From the NCBI GenBank assembly GCA_023145395.1, contig JAGLDW010000452.1, forward strand, positions 1 to 5,967: a stretch of 5,967 nucleotides of DNA, read 5' to 3'. Position 1 is the stretch's first letter; each line of letters begins with the position of its first letter. Of the stretch, positions 1-5,024 are shown in pieces. A program made the position numbers and the translations under genes. The stretch is from Lentisphaeria bacterium (GTDB lineage Bacteria; Verrucomicrobiota; Lentisphaeria; Oligosphaerales; Lenti-02). Under the pieces are notes generated by a model. It saw only the letters and a list, made by a program, of their open reading frames with translations. It ran no database searches and was not told where the DNA came from.

Positions 1-405
1 GAAATCCCTGGCGAGCCATTCTCCAGCCAAGAGGAGATTCTTCGCTTGGGCATCGACTCCGTGTATCGCATCCGCCACGTCGCCTTGCACCTCCAGGGCG
101 ATCGCCTCGCGATCTACTACTCGAATGTTGGCGACGCGCCCGAGCGCATCAAGCGCACGGTCGTTCGCCTCGATCGCCCCTGGCGCGAATGGTCCGGGGA
201 AGCGTTTGAAGAGATTCTGCGCTCCGAGACCTCTCGGGAGGGCGTGGACGAGCCTGTAGAGAGATCCCGCGGGGGATCTTCGCGGACGCCCGTTCATCAG
301 CTTCGCGATCCCTTTCTGTTCGTGGAGGACACCCGGACGTTTCTTCTCTATACCATCGCGGGAGAATTCGGCATTGGTTTGACCGAACTCCCCGGAACCG
401 CCTAA
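1..405 (+). CDS. C-terminal fragment of a glycosidase-like beta-propeller protein (5' end outside the window)
   Basis: Frame 1 is open from the first base to a TAA at 403-405, giving 134 visible residues; the true start lies upstream, and the TTG at 46 is just an internal Leu codon. Near the beginning it reads RIRHVALHLQGDRLAIYYSNVGDAPERI, here split as RIRHVALHLQGDRLAIYYSN then VGDAPERI, and near the end QLRDPFLFVEDTRTFLLYTI followed by AGEFGIGLTEL. The pattern RDP-x-LF-x-ED, then a hydrophobic strand, then AGE-x-GI-x-x-x-EL is what I expect of the last blade of five-bladed propellers related to GH43/GH130-like proteins common in planctomycete-type bacteria. No catalytic residue can be assigned from this fragment, so enzymatic function is not shown. 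The next gene starts 18 nt after the stop, which suggests co-transcription. Family placement is from pattern recall and is moderate; the reading frame itself is well supported. Confidence 0.6.
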   Translation, partial: EIPGEPFSSQEEILRLGIDSVYRIRHVALHLQGDRLAIYYSNVGDAPERIKRTVVRLDRPWREWSGEAFEEILRSETSREGVDEPVERSRGGSSRTPVHQLRDPFLFVEDTRTFLLYTIAGEFGIGLTELPGTA

Positions 406-423
406 TTCAAACAGGAAATGCAT

Positions 424-1512
424 ATGTCTTCGAAGTGCCCAACCCTTGTTCTCTTTGCTTTTCTCATGCTGTTTGGTATCGGTTCGGTGACACGTGGGGA
501 GGAGGGAGTCAAACGGTCCCGGAAAGAGGTGCGCGCGCTGATCGAAGAGGCGGGGCGGACCAAACCAGACTGGTGGGACGAGACGGCTATGAATCACCCG
601 AATACGCTCGACCTGACCTGGCCAAAGGCAAAGGGGAAGTGGAACGCCAACAAGAACATTGGACAGTACATCGTCAGCGTGGTCAACCGGCGGCCGGAAC
701 GCTGGCGACCCACAGCAAAGCTCGTGCACACATTGGTGCTGCAGCGCAAGCCGAGCACCGAGCGCGGCATGCGGGACGCCATGGGGTGGCTGGGACATCT
801 CTATGCCCGCTTTCTCGGAGATTATGCTCGCGGCGCCTACTGGTGGGAGAAATTGCAGAAGGAACACGGATCGCTCTCGCGCGGGCGGCGCATCGATCTC
901 GCCGAATGCTATGCCAAGCTGGGCAACACAAAGATGGCCGAAGAGCTTCTTCGCCGCATCGACCGGGGCACGATCAAGGCGTGGTCGGATCTGGGGCGGT
1001 TGGACCGGGCACTCAAGCAGGCCGAAAGCGAGACGAAGAGGAAACGCCCCTACAGTGCGCTGATGGCCGCGGGCGATGCCTGCCGCGCCCACGGGGAAGG
1101 CAAGAAGGCGCGCACGTACTATACGCGGCTCATGCGGATGGCCAAAACCGGGGGCGGGCGGAACAAGTCTGGCAAGAAATACGGCATCTGGGCGCGCCAG
1201 GCCATTGCCGCGATCAAGGCCTTTGCGAAACACAGGCCCGGCAGGTATCCGGATGGGACGCACGAAGGGGAGGGCACCGGTTATCGCGGTGCCGTGCGAG
1301 TGCGGATGACGGTCGACAAGGGCAGAATCACGCAGGTCAAGGTACTGAATCACCGGGAGGATTGGCCCGGTCGTGCGCCGATGGATATACCCAGGCAACT
1401 GGTCGAGAAACAAGGGATTTCGGGCGTGGATGCCGTGACGGGCGCCACACGGACCTCCGATGCGATTCTCGCAGCATGTGGGGATGCGCTGGCCAAGGCC
1501 AAACGCAAATAG
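424..1512 (+). CDS. Exported TPR-like protein with C-terminal FMN-binding (FMN_bind) domain
   Basis: This encodes 362 residues from the ATG at 424, chosen because AGGAA at 413-417 lies 6 nt upstream; an ATG at 418 (two residues longer) would sit only 1-2 nt from that site. Residues 1 to about 26 form a Sec signal peptide: a Lys, then a hydrophobic stretch TLVLFAFLMLFGIGSV, with cleavage probably near TRG/EE. There is no lipobox. Residues about 115-245 are helical with TPR-like repeats, for example GWLGHLYARFLGDYARGAYW, LAECYAKLGNTKMAEELLRR and AGDACRAHGEGKKARTYYTR. Residues about 274-360 match the FMN_bind domain seen in NqrC/RnfG: PDGTHEGEGTGYRG, then VDKGRITQVKVLNHRE, and the motif DAVTGATRTS. 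In the known family, ApbE attaches FMN to a Thr in the (S/T)GAT motif, here Thr342. The likely role is a flavin electron carrier outside the inner membrane, partner unknown. TPR plus FMN_bind proteins of this shape are familiar to me from planctomycetes; whether the flavin is actually bound is inferred. Confidence 0.85.
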   Translation: MSSKCPTLVLFAFLMLFGIGSVTRGEEGVKRSRKEVRALIEEAGRTKPDWWDETAMNHPNTLDLTWPKAKGKWNANKNIGQYIVSVVNRRPERWRPTAKLVHTLVLQRKPSTERGMRDAMGWLGHLYARFLGDYARGAYWWEKLQKEHGSLSRGRRIDLAECYAKLGNTKMAEELLRRIDRGTIKAWSDLGRLDRALKQAESETKRKRPYSALMAAGDACRAHGEGKKARTYYTRLMRMAKTGGGRNKSGKKYGIWARQAIAAIKAFAKHRPGRYPDGTHEGEGTGYRGAVRVRMTVDKGRITQVKVLNHREDWPGRAPMDIPRQLVEKQGISGVDAVTGATRTSDAILAACGDALAKAKRK

Positions 1513-1513
1513 C

Positions 1514-1531
1514 ATTGCGATTGCGATTGTG
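1514..1531 (+). repeat. Three-copy 6-bp tandem repeat after the FMN-binding gene
   Basis: Immediately after the TAG stop the sequence reads ATTGCG ATTGCG ATTGTG, three 6-bp units with one change in the last. It leads directly into the GC-rich hairpins that follow. It may be the edge of a repeat element or a simple short tandem; no function is claimed. Confidence 0.45.
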
Positions 1532-1573
1532 AGGCGCTGCCTCGCGCTCCGCCGGGGAGTGATGACTCCCCGG
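1531..1573. repeat. Two adjacent hairpins, REP-like or terminator-like
   Basis: A 5-bp stem GAGGC/GCCTC (1531-1535 with 1539-1543, loop GCT) is followed after 8 nt by a perfect 9-bp stem CCGGGGAGT/ACTCCCCGG (1552-1560 with 1565-1573, loop GATG). The position 19 nt after the stop of the FMN-binding gene fits a transcript end, but the bases after the second stem (ACCCCACG) contain no T-run, so a classical intrinsic terminator is unlikely. Paired GC-rich palindromes between genes are typical of dispersed REP-like elements. Whether other copies exist in the genome cannot be seen here. Confidence 0.5.
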
Positions 1574-1788
1574 ACCCCACGTCAAAATTGCCGGGTACGC
1601 GCCGGCCGAAGCGTCCGCCTCTCCGTGCCCGACAACGGTGGCCACCCGCTGGCGCGACAAGCAAACGCGCTACTCCATAACACCAACCTCCAAAGCGCGG
1701 TTCGCCAGTAGGCCGTGCGGGCCTCCGCGCGGCGCGATTGCGGCCAGCGCCTACGGAACTGACATGCGCCCGACCCACATGAGGCGAG
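1574..1788. other. Non-coding stretch without a recognisable gene
   Basis: I see no credible gene on either strand here. The open frames that cross it have no start signals, no domain-like composition, and run antisense into the FMN-binding gene. It holds a 10-bp perfect palindrome GGTGGCCACC (1637-1646) and a strong hairpin at 1712-1733. The composition is GC-rich and the text looks like degenerate repeat or relic sequence rather than a leader. Together with 1513-1573 and the polymerase leader it makes up a 507-nt gene-free gap. Confidence 0.5.
1712..1733. repeat. GC-rich 9-bp stem-loop
   Basis: GCCGTGCGG (1712-1720) pairs with CCGCGCGGC (1725-1733) through nine positions, eight Watson-Crick and one G-U, around the loop GCCT. 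No T-run follows, so it is not a clear terminator. An alternative smaller pairing AGGCC/GGCCT (1710-1714 with 1720-1724) exists. It may be part of the same repeat-like region as the hairpins at 1531-1573. Confidence 0.45.
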
Positions 1789-1816
1789 TTGCAATACATG
1801 TAGAAACGCCTATACT
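1789..1816 (+). promoter_or_regulatory. Sigma70-type promoter upstream of the DNA polymerase gene
   Basis: A -35 box TTGCAA (1789-1794, four of six consensus bases) is separated by 16 bp from a -10 box TATACT (1811-1816, five of six). Transcription would start near 1822-1825, giving a leader of nearly 200 nt before the polymerase start codon. It is the best promoter-like sequence I found in the window, and it stands out in otherwise GC-rich surroundings. Whether the organism's main sigma factor follows this consensus is assumed. Confidence 0.55.
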
Positions 1817-1822
1817 AAGTGC

Positions 1823-1955
1823 TGTTCGATCGGGAAGGAGAGAACACTCCCTTCTCCATTGAGCCCACAATTTGGTGTCTCTTGTTTTCTGCCCCGGCAG
1901 GCTTACCCTCCCTCCTCCCTTCTTCCCCAAGCCTGTCGGGGCTCTTTTGTTCTCT
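1823..1955 (+). ncRNA. Candidate small RNA or structured 5' leader of the polymerase gene
   Basis: The stretch from the predicted start site to the T-rich tract behaves like a self-contained transcript of about 130 nt. It is preceded by a promoter, folds locally, and ends in a terminator-like hairpin. The 5' hairpin pairs GGGAAGGAG (1832-1840) with CTCCCTTCTCC (1847-1857), with two bulged C residues, one G-U pair and the loop AGAACA. TGTTC at 1823-1827 can instead pair with GAACA at 1842-1846 in that loop, so two mutually exclusive folds or a pseudoknot are possible. I recognise no known riboswitch or RNA family. It could be an independent small RNA, or an attenuator read through into the polymerase gene; I found no second promoter between 1955 and 2020. 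Confidence 0.3.
1891..1955 (+). terminator. Terminator-like hairpin with long pyrimidine loop and T-rich tail
   Basis: GCCCCGGCAGGCTT (1891-1904) pairs with AAGCCTGTCGGGGC (1929-1942) over 14 positions, thirteen Watson-Crick and one G-U. It is followed at once by a T-rich stretch (TCTTTTGTTCTCT, 1943-1955). Strong GC stem plus T tract fits an intrinsic terminator. The 24-nt loop is far longer than usual and, after one A, consists only of C and T. It lies about 65-75 nt before the polymerase start codon, so it would end a short RNA or attenuate the polymerase message. Confidence 0.6.
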
Positions 1956-2019
1956 GCGAATCTCCCGCCGCAGACCGTCTTCGCATGTGACTCGCTGGAC
2001 GCTCCGAGGGGATCGGACT

Positions 2020-4257
2020 ATGTTCCACTCGGTAACCGAAACACTGGGGGAACGGCGCGTGACACAAGACTCGATCGATCTTGGAAGCCTTGTGTCCAGT
2101 TGCCATACGCGGCTGGTCGCGGCCGAGCCCGGTCTGGACGGGACGGCGACTCTGTACCGGCGTCTTGAGGACGGGGAAGTCGTTTCCGAGACCGTTCCAT
2201 TCCACCCTTATCTCCTAGTGTCGGGAGAGGATCTTGCCGCGACGCTGGAAGGCACAGTTTCGGTCGTCCCGCTGTCGGGCAAGCATCAGCACCGGGTGCG
2301 GGTGCATTTTCCGGACTGGAAGAGCTATGACACGGGCGTGAAGAGCCTGCGCAAGAGCACGGGTATGAATCCCTCTTCGCCCATGGCGCCATACCGTGTC
2401 TTCTCTGACCTGGGGCAGCAACTTCTGACCATGCTCCCTGCGCGTCTGTTCCGGGCGATGGACTTCGCGGACATGCGCAGGATGCAGATTGACATCGAGA
2501 CGCTGACGGCGACGGGCTACGACTTTCCGAACGCCAAACGGGAGGAGGATGCAATCTGCATCATCGCCATGCGCGACAGCACCGGCTGGGAGGCGTGCCT
2601 GAGCGGCGCCGAGATGCCGGAGGCGGATCTGCTGCGCGAGATGGTTCGTCTGGTCGGCGAGCGGGATCCGGACGTGATCGAGGGGCACAACATCTTCAAT
2701 TTCGACCTGCCTTACATCGAGACCCGGTGCAAGCGGCACAAGGTGAAGCTGCTCCTGGGGCGCGACGGCTCGCGCGCAAAGTCCCGTTCCTCGAGGTTTT
2801 CGGCGGGGGAGCGGATCGTGTCGTACACCCGTTGCGACGTGCGGGGGCGCCATATCATCGACACCTACCAGCTCGTTCAACTCTACGACATCGTGCACCG
2901 CAACCTAGAGAGCTATGGGCTGAAGAATGTCGCGACTCACTTCGGCGTTGCCGCTCCGGAGCGGACTTATGTGGCCGGTGGCGATATTTCGCGTGTCTTC
3001 CACGAGGATCCCAAGCGCCTTTGCGAGTACGCGATGGACGACGTGCGCGAGACCGACGCCATCAGCGCTCTGCTCTCCCCCAGTCATTTCTATCAGGCAC
3101 AACTGGTGCCCTTCTCCTATCAGAATGTGGTGGCGCGCGGGAACGCCACACGCATCGACGCGCTCCTGACAAGCGAGTACATGCTCGAGAATGCCAGCCT
3201 GCCTTCCCCGCAGGCGCCCCGCCCCTTCCAGGGCGCGCTCACCGGATCGCTCAACACGGGTGTGTTCGAGAACGTGTGGCATGCGGATGTGCGCAGCCTG
3301 TATCCCTCGATCATCATCTCTCGCGACCTCTGTCCGCGGGCCGACGGATTGCGCGTGTTCTCCAAACTGCTTTCCGGATTGCGCGAGTACCGTCTCCACG
3401 CCAAGGACGCGGCCCGACGCGCCGAGGGAGGCGACCGGGAGCGGCTGGACGCTCTGCAATCCACCTTCAAGATTCTCATCAACTCCTTTTATGGGTACAC
3501 CGGCTTTTCGTGGGGCACCTTCAACGACTACGACGTGGCCGAGAGCGTGACGGCCGAGGGGCGTCGCATTCTGCAGAGCATGCTCGATTTCCTGACCGGG
3601 CAGAATGCCACTGTCATCGAGATGGATACGGACGGCCTCTACTTCGTCCCTCCTTCCGGCATGGAGGATACGAACGAAATGGCTCGGAATATCCAATCCA
3701 TCCTGCCTGAGGGAATTGAAATCGATCTGGATGCGACGTACGGCGCCATGTTCGGATACAAGGCCAAGAACTATGCGTTGCTGGACCACGAGGGACGCGT
3801 TTCCATCACGGGTGCCGCGCTCAAATCCAGGGGTATCGAACGATTCCAGCGGGACTACATCAAGCAATTGATCACCTTGCTGCTAACGGGCCGTGGCACG
3901 GAGGCGAACGCACTGTTCTCGCAGTGCGAATCGGATATAGAGACGCACCGTCTGCCCCTCGCGGATCTCGCAAAGCGGGAAGTGCTCTCCACGTCACCCA
4001 AGGTGTACAAGGAGAAGCTTGAGGCAGGAAAGACCCGCCGCAGCGCCGCCTACGAACTGGTGCTGAACGCCGAACGCGAGTACCGCCAGGGAGACCAGGT
4101 CAGCTTCTACGTGACCGGAACGAAGAAGTCCGTCGCCGTGTCCGATGCCGGAAAGCTCCTAGGCGATGCCGTTCCCGGCGAGCGCGACGAGAATGTCCCC
4201 TACTACCTAAACAAGCTAGTGAAGCTGCACAAAAAGTTTGCCGAGTTCATCCCATAG
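2020..4257 (+). CDS. polB: Family B DNA polymerase (archaeal/Pol II type) with 3'-5' exonuclease
   Basis: A complete 745-residue enzyme that would extend DNA primers and proofread. The ATG at 2020 is preceded by GAGGGG at 2006-2011 (8-nt spacing); an in-frame GTG at 2059 with GGGGGAA upstream is a real alternative, 13 residues shorter. The frame also stays open back to 1819, but that stretch overlaps the leader hairpins and is probably not translated. Exonuclease motifs: Exo I D158-I-E160, Exo II N224-I-F-N-F-D229, Exo III Y337-A-M-D-D341. Polymerase motifs: A, D423-V-R-S-L-Y-P-S430; B, K484-ILI-N488-S-F-Y-G492; C, D536-T-D538; then K581-A-K-N-Y585, equivalent to the KKRY motif, and a C-terminal thumb. 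All catalytic residues are present. The length is close to that of E. coli Pol II and archaeal PolB. Motifs A and B are 61 residues apart, shorter than the roughly 80 of archaeal enzymes, so the fingers are trimmed. In bacteria such enzymes usually serve repair, bypass or fork restart; that role is inferred. No LexA-type box was recognised upstream. Confidence 0.95.
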   Translation: MFHSVTETLGERRVTQDSIDLGSLVSSCHTRLVAAEPGLDGTATLYRRLEDGEVVSETVPFHPYLLVSGEDLAATLEGTVSVVPLSGKHQHRVRVHFPDWKSYDTGVKSLRKSTGMNPSSPMAPYRVFSDLGQQLLTMLPARLFRAMDFADMRRMQIDIETLTATGYDFPNAKREEDAICIIAMRDSTGWEACLSGAEMPEADLLREMVRLVGERDPDVIEGHNIFNFDLPYIETRCKRHKVKLLLGRDGSRAKSRSSRFSAGERIVSYTRCDVRGRHIIDTYQLVQLYDIVHRNLESYGLKNVATHFGVAAPERTYVAGGDISRVFHEDPKRLCEYAMDDVRETDAISALLSPSHFYQAQLVPFSYQNVVARGNATRIDALLTSEYMLENASLPSPQAPRPFQGALTGSLNTGVFENVWHADVRSLYPSIIISRDLCPRADGLRVFSKLLSGLREYRLHAKDAARRAEGGDRERLDALQSTFKILINSFYGYTGFSWGTFNDYDVAESVTAEGRRILQSMLDFLTGQNATVIEMDTDGLYFVPPSGMEDTNEMARNIQSILPEGIEIDLDATYGAMFGYKAKNYALLDHEGRVSITGAALKSRGIERFQRDYIKQLITLLLTGRGTEANALFSQCESDIETHRLPLADLAKREVLSTSPKVYKEKLEAGKTRRSAAYELVLNAEREYRQGDQVSFYVTGTKKSVAVSDAGKLLGDAVPGERDENVPYYLNKLVKLHKKFAEFIP

Positions 4258-4297
4258 GGCTGCGTCCCTTTTGCCCCCTGATTTCGTTGCTTCACCC

Positions 4298-4319
4298 GGG
4301 ATTCCGCTCAGCGGGACCC
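4298..4319. terminator. Possible terminator hairpin after the polymerase gene (no T-run)
   Basis: In the 186-nt gap after the polymerase, GGG-A-TTCCGC (4298-4307) pairs with GCGGGACCC (4311-4319) around the loop TCA, giving nine pairs with one bulged A and one G-U pair. No T-run follows. It could mark the end of the polymerase transcript by a Rho-assisted route or be an unrelated hairpin. The rest of the gap shows no gene and no convincing promoter. Confidence 0.3.
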
Positions 4320-4443
4320 ACTCGCTCGCGTCTCGTCAGGAACCAAAATGAACAGCAGCAAAATGTGAAGAACTTTCCGCGCCGACCCTTAGATTTGGGG
4401 TACTTGCAGGATTTTCAGACTGAGTCAGCAATAGGAATATGTC

Positions 4444-4926
4444 ATGCCCATTTTCGAGTACCTCTGTCCCGAGTGCAATCGCGTGTTCAGCTTCCTGAGC
4501 AAGGGTTCGAGCGATCCGCGCGAGCCATCCTGTCCAAAATGCGGACGCAAGAAACTGCGCAAGATGCTTTCGAAGTTCGCCGTCACCGGCGCCACACGAA
4601 AATCGCAGGGGGAATCGGGACAGGGGGGGGGCGAAGATCCCCATGAGGATCCACGTGTCGAGCGGGAAATGATGAAACTGATGTCGGATGCGGAGGGCAT
4701 GGACGAGAACGATCCCCGGCAACTCGGGCGACTCATGCGCCGTATGACCGAGTTGACCGGCGACGAGATCGAGCCAGAGATGGAGGAGGCTATGCGGCGG
4801 TTGGAGGGTGGTGAGGATCCGGAAAAGATCGAGGAGGACATGGGCGACCTGCTCGATGGCCCAGGAGAGAATGGAGGAATGGGCGGTGGCGCCCCGAGCT
4901 ACGACGGTGGATTGTACGATCTATAG
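4444..4926 (+). CDS. FmdB-family zinc ribbon protein with long acidic tail
   Basis: This encodes 160 residues from an ATG preceded by AGGA at 4433-4436 (7-nt spacing). The N-terminus MPIFEYLCPECNRVFSFLSK and the second pair CPKCG give four cysteines, C8, C11, C30 and C33, in the CxxC-CxxC arrangement of the FmdB/CxxC_CxxC_SSSS zinc ribbon family. Proteins of this family are mostly uncharacterised; FmdB itself was named as a putative regulator of formamidase genes, and that role should not be carried over. After a Gly-rich linker (about 55-65), residues 66-140 are strongly acidic and probably helical, with PRQLGRLMRRMTELTGDEIE and PEMEEAMRRLEGGEDPEKIE. The last 20 residues are Gly-rich (GGMGGGAPSYDGGLYDL). 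Acidic extensions of this sort are familiar in homologues. A run of nine G lies at 4623-4631 within the Gly linker. It has its own ribosome site and is 186 nt downstream of the polymerase, so it may be an independent unit. The fold is confident; the function is unknown. Confidence 0.85.
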   Translation: MPIFEYLCPECNRVFSFLSKGSSDPREPSCPKCGRKKLRKMLSKFAVTGATRKSQGESGQGGGEDPHEDPRVEREMMKLMSDAEGMDENDPRQLGRLMRRMTELTGDEIEPEMEEAMRRLEGGEDPEKIEEDMGDLLDGPGENGGMGGGAPSYDGGLYDL

Positions 4927-4940
4927 AAGGACGCAGTGGT

Positions 4941-4959
4941 TCGGGACGGCCCGTCCCGA
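4941..4959. terminator. Perfect 8-bp hairpin between the zinc ribbon and GH2 genes
   Basis: TCGGGACG (4941-4948) pairs perfectly with CGTCCCGA (4952-4959) around the loop GCC, 15 nt after the stop of the zinc ribbon gene. The position suits a transcript end, but no T-run follows. The same dyad could also be read as a 19-bp operator for a regulator of the glycosidase gene. Its 3' arm overlaps a second small stem CCGAG/CTCGG (4956-4960 with 4967-4971, loop AGAACA), so the two cannot form together. Confidence 0.4.
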
Positions 4960-5024
4960 GAGAACACTCGGTGCGAGCGGCGTCGAGCCACCAGCATTCC
5001 AGCATAGCATGAGGTAACTGGGCC

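Noticed and set aside
1637..1711. Possible tRNA relic, because GGTTCG with flanking GC resembles a T-arm
   Set aside because: No acceptor stem, anticodon arm or D-arm can be paired around it on either strand.
1350..1799. Minus-strand open frame of 149 codons over the intergenic gap
   Set aside because: It runs antisense into the FMN-binding gene, has an Arg/Gly/Ala-rich composition typical of shadow frames in GC-rich DNA, and shows no domain.
1819..2019. The polymerase frame stays open 67 codons upstream to a GTG at 1819, suggesting a longer protein
   Set aside because: This stretch overlaps the predicted transcription start, a hairpin and the terminator-like stem; its translation is low-complexity and unlike a PolB N-terminus, and good ribosome sites lie before 2020 and 2059.
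2215..3867. Long minus-strand open frames opposite the polymerase (227 and 320 codons)
   Set aside because: They are antisense shadows of a gene with clear family motifs, rich in His, Arg and Val from codon complementarity, with no recognisable protein pattern.
4256..4272. Small hairpin AGGG/CCCT followed by TTT at the end of the polymerase gene
   Set aside because: A 4-bp stem overlapping the stop codon with a T-run of only three further bases is too weak to call a terminator.
4404..4432. TTGCAG as a -35 box for the zinc ribbon gene
   Set aside because: No acceptable -10 box lies 16-18 bp downstream, and a start there would overlap the ribosome-binding site.
5009..5017. Minimal open frame ATG AGG TAA just before the GH2 start
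   Set aside because: Two codons long and sharing its bases with the ribosome-binding site; most likely coincidence.
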